Shown here: positions 1 through 10,341 of the stretch, one piece after another
Numbering within the stretch: position 1 is the stretch's first letter
Layout: each line of letters begins with the position of its first letter
NCBI GenBank assembly: GCA_012064415.1
Contig: SSNU01000075.1
Location: 186,001-250,000, forward strand
From: Gyrodactylus bullatarudis
Taxonomy: Eukaryota > Platyhelminthes > Monogenea > Gyrodactylidea > Gyrodactylidae
Length of the DNA: 64,000 nucleotides
Direction: 5' to 3'
Made by a program: the position numbers and the translations under genes
Notes under the pieces: generated by a model
What the model was told of the DNA's origin: nothing
What the model saw: only the letters and a program-made list of their open reading frames with translations
The model's database searches: none

Positions 1-149
1 CTAATTACAAAAAACTCGATATTTTCCTCCGGATTCACAGGAAAAAATTTTTTTTTGAATTCTAAAATGGAATGAGCTAATAAGATGTGGATATTCGAAA
101 AAATTTAATCTGACGAAAATTAGGCCGAATTTTGAATTTCAAAAATGCA

Positions 150-450
150 TTAAATTTCCACTTTTTCAACTTTTGAGCTCAAAATATTCATCGATTTCGA
201 TGATTCGAAGCAGTTAAATGAAGATATTTGGGATCAACATTGAACGAAGAATTCGAATTCACATGCAGAAGTTCCCTGAAATTCGTCATTACTGTGGGAA
301 ATCGAACCATTTGAATTTTCCGATTATCACAAAGGCAAATTATCCAAAATCTGGAAGTTTAACTTTCTCTCGGAAACAGTAAGATATTAGCCATCTCTAT
401 GGCCAAATTCGAATTCTTTGTTCAATGTTAATCTCAAATATCAGTACTTT
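150..450 (+). repeat. Dispersed AT-rich repeat, copy 1
   Basis: This intronic stretch resembles 63600-63830 in the same orientation. Shared landmarks are a block reading ctttttcaa-ctttgagctcaaaat, then aaattcgtcat, then gccaaattc, then aaatatcagta, in the same order. No terminal repeats or coding potential seen. It lies in what should be the last intron of the CEP290 homologue. Confidence 0.5.
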
Positions 451-611
451 TGCAAAAAAAAAATTTTGGGTTCAAATCACGGAAATAATCATTCTCAGAC
501 AGACCATTTTAGGAGAATATCATGTTCGACAGACCTTAAGAGCAATTACCCCAATTTTTATTTGATTAGGAAAATTTACAATCAAATAATTTTCCATTTT
601 ATTTTAAATAG

Positions 612-965
612 ATTGGAGAAAGTGGTAAAAGCCCAGAAGAATTGGAGAGAATTATTTCTGTCATGAAAAAGATAGTTGAAAAGACCCAATTAGAGAATAT
701 GAAGTTAAAAAGCAGACAAACGGAACAATTAGAAGAGCAAATTAAAATCTTAAAACAGGAGAATAAAGAGGCCAAAAGTCAAATTGAACATTTACAAAAG
801 GTCAAAGACAGTTCAGAGATGCATAGCCGATTCATTCAGAGTGAATCGCTCGATAAAATTGTCAGAGAATATGAAGATTTGAGAAAAAGTTTCATAAGAG
901 AGCGGGATAAAAATGCTCAACTTGAAAAAAAAATTAATGCAATTATAAGAGAAAAAACAAATTAA
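612..965 (+). CDS. CEP290: CEP290 homologue, last coding exon (C-terminal coiled coil)
   Basis: The exon follows a splice acceptor (ttttaaatag) and runs 117 codons to TAA. It opens with GKSPEELERIISVMKKIVEK, which matches the conserved CEP290 segment of the pattern GK-x-PEELER-x-I-x-x-MKK-x-VEK; further Lys/Glu-rich heptads follow throughout. CEP290 is a long coiled-coil protein of the ciliary transition zone. Compared with vertebrate proteins, the part after this motif is much shorter, so the C-terminus is reduced. A polyA signal AATAAA lies at 979-984, only 14 bp past the stop, giving a very short 3' UTR. The earlier exons must lie left of the window. An ATG inside the exon is not the true start. 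Recognition rests on my memory of the family; another long coiled-coil protein is possible but unlikely given that motif. Confidence 0.75.
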   Translation: MGESGKSPEELERIISVMKKIVEKTQLENMKLKSRQTEQLEEQIKILKQENKEAKSQIEHLQKVKDSSEMHSRFIQSESLDKIVREYEDLRKSFIRERDKNAQLEKKINAIIREKTN

Positions 966-1297
966 ATTTTACCTATTAAATAAAATTTTTTCAATACAAA
1001 AATCACATTAATTCCAATTTTCTCATGTTTTTTAAAGAACTCATGTATTTCGTTTCGATTTATAAATTGGCTTTGGATTACAAATTTAAATTCTTCTGAA
1101 AATCACATTAAGATTCTCACCCAGATTGTAGCTCGATAAAACTCTTTTTAATAAAAAAGAATCCGTAAACATCATCATTAAAAGTATTTTCATTGAACAT
1201 CATCCCATGATATATTAGAATCATTATAACTCAATTTAATTAGATTATTGATCTCAAGATTTAGTTATTTATATTTGATCGAAATTTTGTTTAAGAA

Positions 1298-1636
1298 ATG
1301 AGACTACGACTTTTAACAATCACACTCATATTATACTTATGTTCTGTCAAATCCACTTACAATTATTACAGCATTTATCATATATTAAATTTTTGTAGCA
1401 CAGGCAGGTTTAGTGACAACCCCGATGAAGATTTCAAGGGAATACTTGAAGAATTTGTTAATGCTGAATTCTCTGATAAAGACCCTAACCAATTATGCAC
1501 TTTAAATTGTCTTATTAGATATCAAAAGGATGGATTAGTAAGGACTTGTCTTTCTCTCAAGAATACATTCTCATTGATATGTTATCCTAAATGTAATGGT
1601 GATTTTGATAATCCTATTCTGATGGAGGAAAATTAA
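1298..1636 (+). CDS. Small secreted cysteine-rich protein (112 aa), function unknown
   Basis: A single-exon frame of 112 codons. Residues 1-19 form a signal peptide (basic start, then a Leu/Ile-rich core), with likely cleavage after SVKS. The mature part is Tyr-rich at first, then acidic, and contains six cysteines: one near residue 32, then a C-x3-C pair, one after about 14 residues, and a closing C-x3-C pair. Six cysteines suggest up to three disulfides in an extracellular protein. AT-rich TATA-like sequence lies about 30 bp upstream. I recognise no family. The start is the first ATG of the frame and leads straight into the signal peptide. It lies about 330 bp after the CEP290 exon on the same strand. 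Confidence 0.6.
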   Translation: MRLRLLTITLILYLCSVKSTYNYYSIYHILNFCSTGRFSDNPDEDFKGILEEFVNAEFSDKDPNQLCTLNCLIRYQKDGLVRTCLSLKNTFSLICYPKCNGDFDNPILMEEN

Positions 1637-2441
1637 ACAAAATAATATAAAAATATTTCTTACATTGATATGAATTGGGTCTTTTCTCATAGATTAATTG
1701 CGTACATCACAGTCTTGTAATCAAAATCATCAAAACTATTCTAATTTGAGAAAGAAAATATTAGAAAGTAATAAATTATAAACAAAATGTACAATTTAAT
1801 AATACTATGTCCTTTTTCTATGAGATGTCTAGAAACATCGATTTTGAGCTGAGTCACCGAAGTCATATTGAATAAAGGAAGAAGATGATGCCAATTATTT
1901 GACAAATAAGGCATACTCATCAGTGTGATACATGCCATATAAGTATGAATTTGAAAAGATAAATAGTAAACAGTCATTGGTTCAAAGTCGTCAGTCCCCT
2001 TTTTTCTCTTTTTGATTGGAGAAATTTTTCATTTTCGTCTGTAAAAGGTATAGATATATCAATGATTTTTAATTCTCTAATAAATGGTGTTGATATCATA
2101 ACTATGTGTATAAAATGTAAAAAAATTTGATCAGCATGGGCAAATGATGTAATTTCGCGGTAATTCTAAGTTCATATTTAGTAGGTTAATTGTATGAAAA
2201 TTATCCCATTATGAGACCAAATATTTTCAGATAATTTCATCTAAAAATCTCTTCCAAACATGATTACGAATGAAAATTTATAGGCATGTCCTTTTAAAAG
2301 CTGTAAGTAGAGTAAAAATGTAAAGGATACACGATCGAAAGTAAGAAAAATGATTTGATCCATTCTTTTCGCCAAAAGAATATAATTTTATTTCATTCTT
2401 TTATAAATCTGAAATATTAGATTTTCAAAGAATTTACTCAC
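1637..2441. other. Intergenic, no gene seen
   Basis: No convincing coding frame. The minus strand at about 1880-1970 matches a repeat at 43660-43760 (shared ggcatgtatNacactgatgag and ggcatcatcttcttcc), so this is a dispersed repeat. The hammerhead-like core seen at 43692 is deleted here after the stem II region. Confidence 0.5.
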
Positions 2442-4214
2442 TTCGATTTCTTCGTAGATTCCTTTGATATTTATGTACTATTCAGAATTTAAATCATCAA
2501 ATACCTTTTATGCTTTCTCCTCCTACTGAAAAATGAATTTTTTAATTGAATATTATCGCTCAAAATGAATATTTACTAGAGATGTAACAAATTTTTCAAC
2601 CTATTTTAAAAACCAACTCAAATGATAATACTATGAGTTCTTAACATTATTTCATATAAGATCAAGTATCAAAATGCTTGTCCGTGATAATATTCAAGTT
2701 TAAAGATTAGATTTTTTTTAATGTCGCTAGATTTTTAATGAATTTTTACTGCGTTTTCACTCAAATTTGAATATCTTTTTTGCTGATAAAGCTTCAAGGG
2801 GTTTTTCAATGAAAATAGCAATAGAATCATGTTAGGATCATTTCTGTTAAATTTTGTTATACCACTATGCATAAAAGAGAATTTAGGGAAAATGGGCAAT
2901 GCACGACTATGCATGGGATTGCGAACGAATTTTCAGTTAATTTAGATCTCACACATCATTGTTATCAAAATTGTATGTGGATATTTCTCGGAAAACTTTG
3001 ATTTAAAAAAAGGTTACATCTCTAATATTTACAATTTTAGGCAATTACTAAAATTAGGACTTGATGAAAAATAAATAAGACAAAGCGATAACTATAATCA
3101 AAAGGAATCTATTAACAGTTTTTAAGCTTGAAATAATCTTCTAGCATGATGTAGCTCCTATGATGGAAGGAGTCCTATCCTTGAAATTTTGAGAATGAAT
3201 TGAATGAGGGTTTGCCAAAGCTACATTTGCAGACCAATAAAATGAGAGACCTCATGTGCATAAACTTTATTTATGGTAAGGAGATAGTCTTTCAGAGATA
3301 AGATCAACGTGCGACTTTGTCTGAAAATTTAAACTAATAAAGCTAATTGAAATTATTTTTACGAAAATCACGATTTTTTCATCAGAAATATGAATTTGTT
3401 GAAGATTTTAAGGAATCCTACTCATCCTGCCCACTTTTACGATTTGAAGAAAATCAATTTTTATGAAAAATATGTCCATTTTTCAAATTTCGATTTGGCG
3501 CCAAAATCCCATTTTTTCGAACATTGAGCTGAAAAATTTTATTGATTTCAAAATGGGAGAATGATCAAAAGTTGATTTTCAGGATCACAATAAGACAAGA
3601 AAGCCGAATATCGCCGATAAGTTTTCAAAAGATCCAACATTTTCGAGGGATTTATTGAAATTTCATTGATTTTGAACGAGTGAAAATGAACAAAAAATCG
3701 AAATTCAGCTCCCAAACGATAATGAGGTTATGTATTAGAACAGATTCAGCATATTCGGCTTTCTTATCTTATTGTGATCCTGAAAATCAACTTTTGATCA
3801 TTCTCCCATTTTGAAATCAATAAAATTTTTCAGCTCAATGTTCGATTTTTTTCAGAATTATTTTCTTCAAATCGTATAAGTGGGCAGGATGAGTAGGATT
3901 CCAAAAAATCTTTACCAAATTCATATTTCTGATGAAAAAATCGTGATTTTCGTAAAAATCATAGATTCCCAACTTCATATCAACCAACTTTATATCAGGC
4001 CCTAATAAAATTCAATAAGGCAAGTAATCAAAGCTTGAATTGCATTCATATGGATAGAAATTAAAAGAGTCAAAAGGATCATGAAAGATATCTCAAAAAT
4101 ATTTGATATAAATTATAGCAAAATAAAATTCATATCATACCTTCTTCGCATTCTGATGGTAATTTTTTCAATGAAAAAATGAATTCCATTTCTTACAATC
4201 TATTGGTTTTCTTT
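2442..4214 (-). CDS. Candidate downstream micro-exons of the micro-exon gene
   Basis: Four short minus-strand segments have AG before and GT after and lengths divisible by three: 4197-4214 (18 nt, donor GTAAGA), 4141-4152 (12 nt, donor GTATGA), 2505-2525 (21 nt, donor GTATTT) and 2442-2477 (36 nt, donor GTGAGT). The first three stay open in the same split phase (one nucleotide at the front, two at the end) used by the 24-nt exons at 6345-9071. In that phase the last one reaches TAA after two codons, so it could be the terminal exon. The intron between the first two would be 44 bp. AT-rich DNA yields such sites by chance, so each alone is weak; transcripts must decide. Confidence 0.25.
2577..3024. 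mobile_element. hAT-type non-autonomous element (MITE), 448 bp
   Basis: Terminal inverted repeats TAGAGATGTAAC (left) and GTTACATCTCTA (right) are flanked by an exact 8-bp target duplication, ATATTTAC, at 2569-2576 and 3025-3032. An 8-bp duplication with TAGAG-type ends is the hAT superfamily signature. No transposase frame is inside. A hAT transposase fragment elsewhere in the window (35587-36009) shows the superfamily is present in this genome. Confidence 0.85.
3033..3354. other. Non-coding AT-rich spacer
   Basis: No coding frame, repeat pair or RNA gene recognised between the hAT MITE and the next foldback. Confidence 0.4.
3355..3960. mobile_element. Foldback (long inverted-repeat) element, about 606 bp
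   Basis: The two halves are near-perfect inverted copies over about 240 bp each: 3355-3600 reads as the reverse complement of roughly 3730-3960. Landmarks are atttttacgaaaatcacga at the left with its complement at the right end, and ggaatcctactcatcctgcc versus ggcaggatgagtaggattcc. The short centre is unique. No coding capacity. The RNA would form a long hairpin. Superfamily unassigned; no target duplication resolved. Confidence 0.85.
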
Positions 4215-5244
4215 CTGAATAAGATTTTGGTAAACATTAAGGAGCTTTTTTCAATTTGGAAAAGGTTTTTTTTGTTACATGTTCAATCAAGAAATAACAT
4301 AAGTCGAAATTATAGAATTTAATCCAAAGGTGGAATATTGGTAAACATTTTGTGCCTAATCTGTGAAAATTTTAATTTGGGATTTTATGCAAGATATTTT
4401 TTGCAATAAGTTTTGCATTTTTACTTGAGATTATTTTTAAAAATTTTAATGGATAAAGAGAATCCCTCATTCAAGCTTACAGTTTCTTTGACCTTTTCTT
4501 TTTTATACGAGAACTGAAAAAGAGAAAATAATCGATGATACTTTTAAATAGATATTCAACAACTGACAAAGTGTAACAAAAATGACTTTACATTCACAAA
4601 TAATCTTATTGGTATCTTTTTTCCAGATTTTCATAGTGCTTCCTTCCTTTATTTTATAAATGTTTCTAATTCCTTTTGATCAATCAGGGGCAGAATTGCG
4701 ACACAAGGTAGCAGAAATTAGAGAATATTTTTTGCAATAGAAACAGCTTTCCGTAATTTGATTTAAGGCTATTTCATGTGTGCAAGTGTACGCCTAACAA
4801 GTGTATCAAAAACTTTGAGAACCCATGGTTATCAACAGGAATTTCCTAATGAAATGATACATTAAAATTTTTAATCAGCTCTAAGGACGAATATACCAGA
4901 AATTTATTAAGAAAAATCCAACGTTTGAGCAATTTCTCGTATTTAATCCTAAAATAGAATACCTCAAAAGTATTTAGTAGAAAATTTAATCATTTAGTTC
5001 TCTTTTAAGCCAAAATTTGTTAAGCTAGGTACTAATTCAGTCAAGGTATAGAATTTCGAAAAATATCTCGTCAAAACTTTGATGTTTGCTACCAGCGTTA
5101 GATTTAGAAGAAATATGAATTAGCGTGAAAATCTGAACAAGATACCAAATATTTGTGATTGTTAAGTCATTTTTGTTGCAGTGTAAAATGTACTAAGTTC
5201 AAGATTGGTGGAATCAAAAATCAGACTTAAATAAAATAATGAAA
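3961..5244. other. Non-coding stretch, candidate micro-exons only
   Basis: Apart from the candidate 12- and 18-nt micro-exons listed separately, I see no gene or structured repeat here. Confidence 0.4.
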
Positions 5245-6022
5245 AGTGCAGAACCTATACTTATAAAGTTTAATTAGAAATATTCCGTTCTAGGTGCTTA
5301 GGTAATACAGTAAATCAGCAAAGGGTCTTCACATATAGTGGAATGAGAAATCGTCAAGAGATTTGCATGGTTAGTGGAATGGTTTGATGTATGCTTCGGT
5401 CTACAATGTAAATTCAGGCCCCTACACATACCCATGTAAAGTATTACATTGAGACGTACTGATTTTATGAGGCAACTTATTTACAGTGTAAATTATAATC
5501 AGTAATTATCATAAAAATTCGTACGTTTCAATATAAAACTTTACATGGGTGTGTGTAGGGGCCTAAATTTACATTATAGACCGAAGCATACACCTAACCA
5601 TTCCACTAACCATGAAAATCTCTTGACGATTTCTCATTCATAAACCTGAAGACCTGATTGACTGTATATCCCACAGGTTCATCTTATTTGGTAATGGATT
5701 AGCCCATGTCGCTGAATGTTACTAATGGATCCTACCGAGACTGGTACGAAAGAAACTCACAGAGAATTTAAAAATATTAATTAATAATATTAATTAATCT
5801 AATTATCAAAAGTTGGCGTACTGATACCAAAGATTTATACTTAGATTATTTCTAAATTCTCTGTGATTTTCTTTCGTACTAGTCACGGTGGGATCCATTA
5901 GTAAGCTGTAACATTCAGCGACATGGGCTAATCCATTACCAAATAAGATGAACCTGTGGGATATATTACCTAAGCATCTAGAACGAAATATTTCTAGTTA
6001 AACTTTGTAAGTATAGGTCCTG
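5245..6022. mobile_element. Foldback element related to the hammerhead-carrying repeat at 51.6-52.07 kb
   Basis: Outer arms are inverted copies: cctatacttataaagttt near 5253 and its complement near 6017; cacaggttcatcttatttgg near 5673 versus its complement near 5944. The same family appears at 45670-45790 and 51600-52070. The centre, 5810-5860 (ttggcgtactgat ... tagattatttctaaat), aligns with the sequence around the hammerhead at 51837-51889 but has lost the stem II/GAAA/stem III block, so it is a dead ribozyme relic. A mariner-type MITE (5308-5664) sits in the left arm. Confidence 0.7.
5308..5664. mobile_element. Tc1/mariner-type MITE nested in the foldback, 357 bp
   Basis: Ends are CAGTAAATCAG on the left and CTGATTGACTG on the right, flanked by TA on both sides (5306-5307 and 5665-5666). 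Removing the insert plus one TA gives ggtaatatatccc, exactly the uninterrupted sequence of the related copy near 45737. The arms are long, roughly 125 bp each, so this is itself a foldback. No coding capacity. Confidence 0.85.
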
Positions 6023-6344
6023 AGGTAAAAATTATCTTAAACATAAGCAATAAAGATTTTTTAATGCATAAATAAATACATAATTTAAATTGTCTGAAGA
6101 TAGAAGTCGGAACGCAGAATTTATAAATTTATATTTAATGATAATTTAGTAATTATATTAATTTTATCAGTCTGATATTTTACTCGTTATGTCAACTGAG
6201 TAAAAGTATACTGTAGTGTACACGCGATGCTCTTTACACTGTCCAAAACCTCTGAAACTAAACTTTTATTCTAAAATATTCTGTACAAAAATGTTTGGTA
6301 TGTATTTCGCACTCAAATGAAATTCAAAGTTGTGATTAACTTAC
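6023..6344. other. Non-coding AT-rich spacer
   Basis: No gene or structured repeat seen; it would be intronic or 3' DNA of the micro-exon gene on the minus strand. Confidence 0.35.
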
Positions 6345-9071
6345 ATTTGAACAGTTAGTTGCTCTTGCCTTTAAATGTAATTAATGCTCATAATAAATTA
6401 TGTATAATAATGATATTCATAAAAAATTTTAATCAAGCATTAGCTAGACAACCACGATCGTATATATTTGATCATTCTAAATTTCTTACGTTTCAAATAT
6501 TGGTTGTTCTAAACTGAAAGAAAAATTATATTAGATAAGATATATTTTAATCAATATTATGTATATGTTTTGCTTGATTGAAATCTAATATTATATTATG
6601 AAAATTTATATTATTATCAATTATAGTGAATGCATCATCCAAATAACGATACAAAAAAACTGCACTATATTCCACTCTCTATTGTCTACCAAAAACGGAG
6701 CGATGAGGAATTCCATTGCGACACCATTTTTACCATATTCACAGTTCCATTGAAACTGAATATAAAATTATGCATAGGCTTTCACTTCATATAAGCTCCT
6801 CTCCCAGTAACCTATAACAATCGGAAAAGTGGCCCCTACTCCCACTCGAACGCTCCAACAACAGCAGCCCAAAGCGAGGAGGAAACAGTAGACAAAATCA
6901 GCAAAGGGGGTTCGGAAAATCCACACATTCTTCACAACCCCCAGACAGTGAAGAAACCGATCCCATTGGTCAGTAATAAGAGTAGAGACCCTAATGGTTC
7001 AAAACAAATGGTTGCTATTGGTCAAGACAATCTTACTATGCTCTTGTAATATGTATGTATGTTTTACGCTAAAAGTTGCACCAAAAGTGAAGATATGAAA
7101 CGGAACAGACACACTGGGCAGTTTTCTGAAAAGACAGAAGTCATCAAAAGGCTGAGAGCAATGTTTCTAACACACTGGGGTAGAGTCTGAAGAGACCTGG
7201 CGAAATATAATGTTTATCACTCAAATATACACTTGTTGTTCTCTAAACCTTCCAAATGAGTTTAGAACTTAACTCAAACATTCTTGATGAAGTTCGTAAA
7301 TAGTATCGTTCAAATTATTTTTTTATCGATGTGCTTTTTGCAGGATTATTTTCAATTTCTCAAAAATGTTATGTTGGTGTTCTGTGAGCTTCGTTTTCGT
7401 CTTCAGGATATCGCATTTGTCTGTCAGAATCTTGAACATATTTTCGCCTTTGGATCAAGACCAGAATATTTCCTCTGTCAAAGTTCTCATTTCTCGTTTG
7501 AATACTCTGAAATGTCATCTTCTTTTTAAAGTAACTACTTCACCAAATTTGCCAATAAAAAAATTGTTTGCTCCTCTTGCAAGTGGATGACACTTTTGCC
7601 ACTAATTTCAAAAGAATTCGGTTATTTTGAGTGAATTTTATTAAAGAATACCAAAGAGATACCAAGAAATATCGTGGTCACAAGCATTTTTTATTATCTT
7701 CAAAATGGATTTTAGATTATAATTAGACAAAGAAATTTCATGAAGTAATGTCTAAAATATTTCAAAATAGTGAAAGGGTGCACTGTTTCTTCAACAAGAA
7801 TAATCTTCAATCAGCAGATCTAAATCAAGCATTCTTTTCATGATAACTCTGGTACAAATTGAGCTTATTTTAAAAACTTTTATTATGAGGTAACAAAACA
7901 AAACTATTTCGAATGATTGAATAACTTACTTTTCAAATACTGGCTGTTCATGCCTAAAAATATTGATTAATACAGCGCGTGCCAAACCTAGAGCTCACTC
8001 AGTTTAAGTATAGTTTAAGACAAAGCATTTCTATCTCAATAAAATAACGCAATGTAATGAAGATACAAGTTTAATTTTTTCAGACGAGAGTGTCTATACA
8101 TAAAAAAGGCAGGAATTATGTATTAGACGCTTCTGAACTTATTGTTATAACATATTGTATATTTTATATGAGCTATGAATAACCAATTAGATGTTGTGAT
8201 TTTTCAATTGCAATTTAAATGCTAAGATTGATGGGTTTACCTGAAAATTGGTACTTATTCCTTGAAAATATCAATCGTGACTCTTGTCTTGAAAGAATGA
8301 TTGAAAGGATTTCAGAGCTAATTAGAGAATAATTTTCCCCATTTATTTTTCTTCAAATTCATTTGGAATCATGTTGGTTTCTGTTCTTGAGATTAAGATA
8401 AAAATTAAAATTGTTACCATTTCTATAGATTAGATATTGAAAAAGATACAGAGGGTAACACTTGAATAGAAGTTGAGCGTAAATTTTTTTGTTTTCAGGG
8501 GGGAAGTTATTTTTCATTATTCACATTCAAGACTCCTGTTGGATGACGTAATCCAAATGAGGTCTTCTAACAAAAGCTTCGCGAGACCCCCTTTCTCGGA
8601 AATCACACAACATAAAATTTGCTTACTCTCCCCCTTTCATCATGCTTATCCGAATTCATCATCTAGGTGTGAGAAGATAGTTTCCATCAAGTTAAATTCA
8701 TGTGAATATAGTAATAAACAATGAAAACTTTTTGCAAGTAAGAACTTTTATGAAAATAAAGAGAATTTAGTGTATTAAAGGTGTATTCTAAACCACTGAC
8801 CATCCTTGATTTATTTCAGGGTCTGAGACCTAAAAATTGGTTGCTCAAGTTTCATTACTAATGAGTCATTAGCCATCGCATTCACCCACTTTTTTTGCGC
8901 TAAACTTCAATTGTTAAAATGATATTCTTACGTTTGAATTGTTGATTGTTCTATGCTGGAAGATCTTTAATATTAGATAAGACCTCGTTGAATTAAAATA
9001 TTTTAATAAAATTATTTTGGGATTTTCTATTATGTTGTTAACCTTACATTTGAAGTTCTGGTTGCTCTTGG
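6345..9071 (-). CDS. Micro-exon gene segment: five in-phase 24-nt exons
   Basis: On the minus strand five segments of exactly 24 nt are each preceded by AG and followed by GTAAG: 9048-9071, 8932-8955, 7930-7953, 6490-6513 and 6345-6368. All read open in the same split phase (1 nt + 7 codons + 2 nt) and encode related peptides: QEQPELQ, IEQSTIQ, HEQPVFE, LEQPIFE and QEQLTVQ. Being symmetric, any can be skipped without a frameshift. Introns are 92, 978, 1416 and 121 bp. A sixth, decayed copy at about 8822-8848 keeps the EQP core but lacks usable splice sites. This is the architecture of schistosome micro-exon genes, whose products are usually secreted and variable through exon skipping. The first exon (expected to carry a signal peptide) was not found; a pogo-like element lies just upstream. 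Function unknown; the five-fold regularity makes chance very unlikely. Confidence 0.72.
6820..7290 (+). pseudogene. PLE 3' remnant (C-terminal tail and 3' end)
   Basis: About 7092-7135 encodes a basic tail resembling the C-terminus of the PLE at 63129-63180 (KR-x-R-x-x-GQ pattern), upstream low-complexity sequence may be its linker, and the hammerhead at 7183-7222 plus the ttgttctctaaaccttcca tail follow as in the 63.3-kb copy. The reverse transcriptase and GIY-YIG parts are gone. Confidence 0.55.
7183..7222 (+). ncRNA. Hammerhead ribozyme, PLE-type
   Basis: Core CTGAAGA and GAAA with a minimal stem II closed by G-C. Stem I pairs GAGT (7183-7186) with ACTC (7219-7222). Stem III is short, ATA with TAT. 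Predicted cleavage after C7218. Short-stem-III type I hammerheads are known from PLE ends. Confidence 0.8.
7291..7620 (-). other. Weak coding remnant in a micro-exon gene intron
   Basis: The minus strand at about 7330-7520 reads a broken, Lys/Leu/Glu-rich coiled-coil-like peptide with a stop; family not recognised, possibly a transposon ORF1 relic. Nothing else is seen in the intron to 7929. Confidence 0.2.
7954..8931. other. Micro-exon gene intron
   Basis: Contains the decayed 24-nt exon copy at about 8822-8848 and otherwise no recognisable gene or repeat. Confidence 0.35.
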
Positions 9072-9098
9072 CTTAAGATTAAAATAATTAAGATTTCA

Positions 9099-10341
9099 CA
9101 GTCAAACCATCGATTGAGCGGGAGGATTTTATCCCTTGCACATATTTATGATTGACCAATCAGAACGCGAGAAAATTGAAATTCATCGTAATTATCTCAA
9201 ACTTGGTATTCCTATCAAGCCCTCTTTCACACCTTTAAGCAACGAAAATAACTCTGAATCTGAATTAGTTTTCACAGTTGAAATGATAAATTATTCATTA
9301 ATGAAATCAGTATTTTATTCTATACATATTTCAGCATGTTTGAAACAACTTTAAACAATTTTAGCAGGAATTTCATTCCGAACATTTTTAATGCATTCCA
9401 GAGACTGATTTTTAAGTCAATGAATGCTCTAACGCGTAACTTCTGTACCTATCCTTGAAAGACTTGATTATTCCCTGGTCAAGAGGTTAAAGCAGACTAG
9501 TCGTATTAGGAGGTAAAAGAATTCTAATGTTATCTGGAAAATTTATATCATTATGACCGTTGAAATTGTCCAGAAGAAGTAGTACTCTTTTTTCACCAAC
9601 ATATTGACTAAATCCAATAAGCCACTCCTGAAATATCTCTCATTAACAAGTGTAATCGCCTTTTGAGTAGAGAGAGTTTTATCATTAAACATGGATTCAA
9701 GGAAAAGAATCTTCTGTTGTCTGGTACTTGTTGTAGTACCAACCTTTCTAGCATACTTTATTTGACTCATTGTAACATTGAGTCTAGGGCAGATTTCTTT
9801 AGACATGACACCCTGGTTAAGGAGCTCCAAGATTTTACGTCTTAATTCAAGCTTGTTAGACATTATAATGGAATCAAAACTTTCTTAGCTTCATCAGAAT
9901 AATTAATGAAATAAATCAGACTTGAAACGAGAACTACCAAATCTTTAAAGGAATGAATTGATTTAATAATTGAATAATTTTTCATTTCAACTGTGAAAAC
10001 TAATTCAGATTCAGAGTTATTTTCGTTGCTTACTTTTTTTCGCTGAACAAATATTTTCTGTTTTAGTTTAGTTGTGAAAAAGGGCTTGATAGGAATTCTA
10101 GTTATCACACTAGCTGTTGTATTATTTCTCTATTTACAAAAATTACATTAGGGCTTACAAACTCTCTATTTTTCGTCGTACACATGTGAGACATGGCTCA
10201 ATCTTTTTAAAATTGTATTACCTATATTTGATACCAAGTTTGAGATAATTACGATGAATTTCAATTTTCTCGCGTTCTGATTGGTCAATCTTAAATATGT
10301 GCAAGGGATAAAATCCTCCCGCTCAATCGATGGTTTGACTG
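9099..10341 (-). mobile_element. pogo/Tigger-like element, long-TIR deletion derivative
   Basis: Ends are CAGTCAAACCATCGATTGAG and its complement, followed on the right by TA; on the left TA has become CA. Inverted similarity extends far inward (9099-9350 against 9930-10341, with an extra block at about 10105-10240), so parts of a coding region (peptide SNENNSESELVFTVEM) occur in both arms in opposite orientations. The transposase remnant lies between them on the minus strand. Confidence 0.8.
9390..9863 (-). pseudogene. pogo/Tigger-like transposase remnant (HTH plus DDE fragment)
   Basis: Residues 1-50 (from 9863) form an N-terminal helix-turn-helix of the psq/CENP-B kind. The frame then jumps, through a deletion and frameshift, to a DDE_1 fragment with VLLLLDNFNGH (second catalytic Asp region) and LPPNTTSLL followed by a stop, then PLDQGIIKSFK. 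The last motif is typical of pogo/Tigger transposases, which cut and paste DNA at TA. The first catalytic Asp region is missing, so it cannot be active. Confidence 0.75.

Noticed and set aside
1741..1977. 78-codon minus-strand frame
   Set aside because: Overlaps the dispersed repeat shared with 43660-43760 and is not conserved as protein there.
8215..8260. Another micro-exon near 8243 (GTAAAC donor)
   Set aside because: Distances to possible acceptors give 20 or 40 nt, or a stop in phase, so it does not fit the array.
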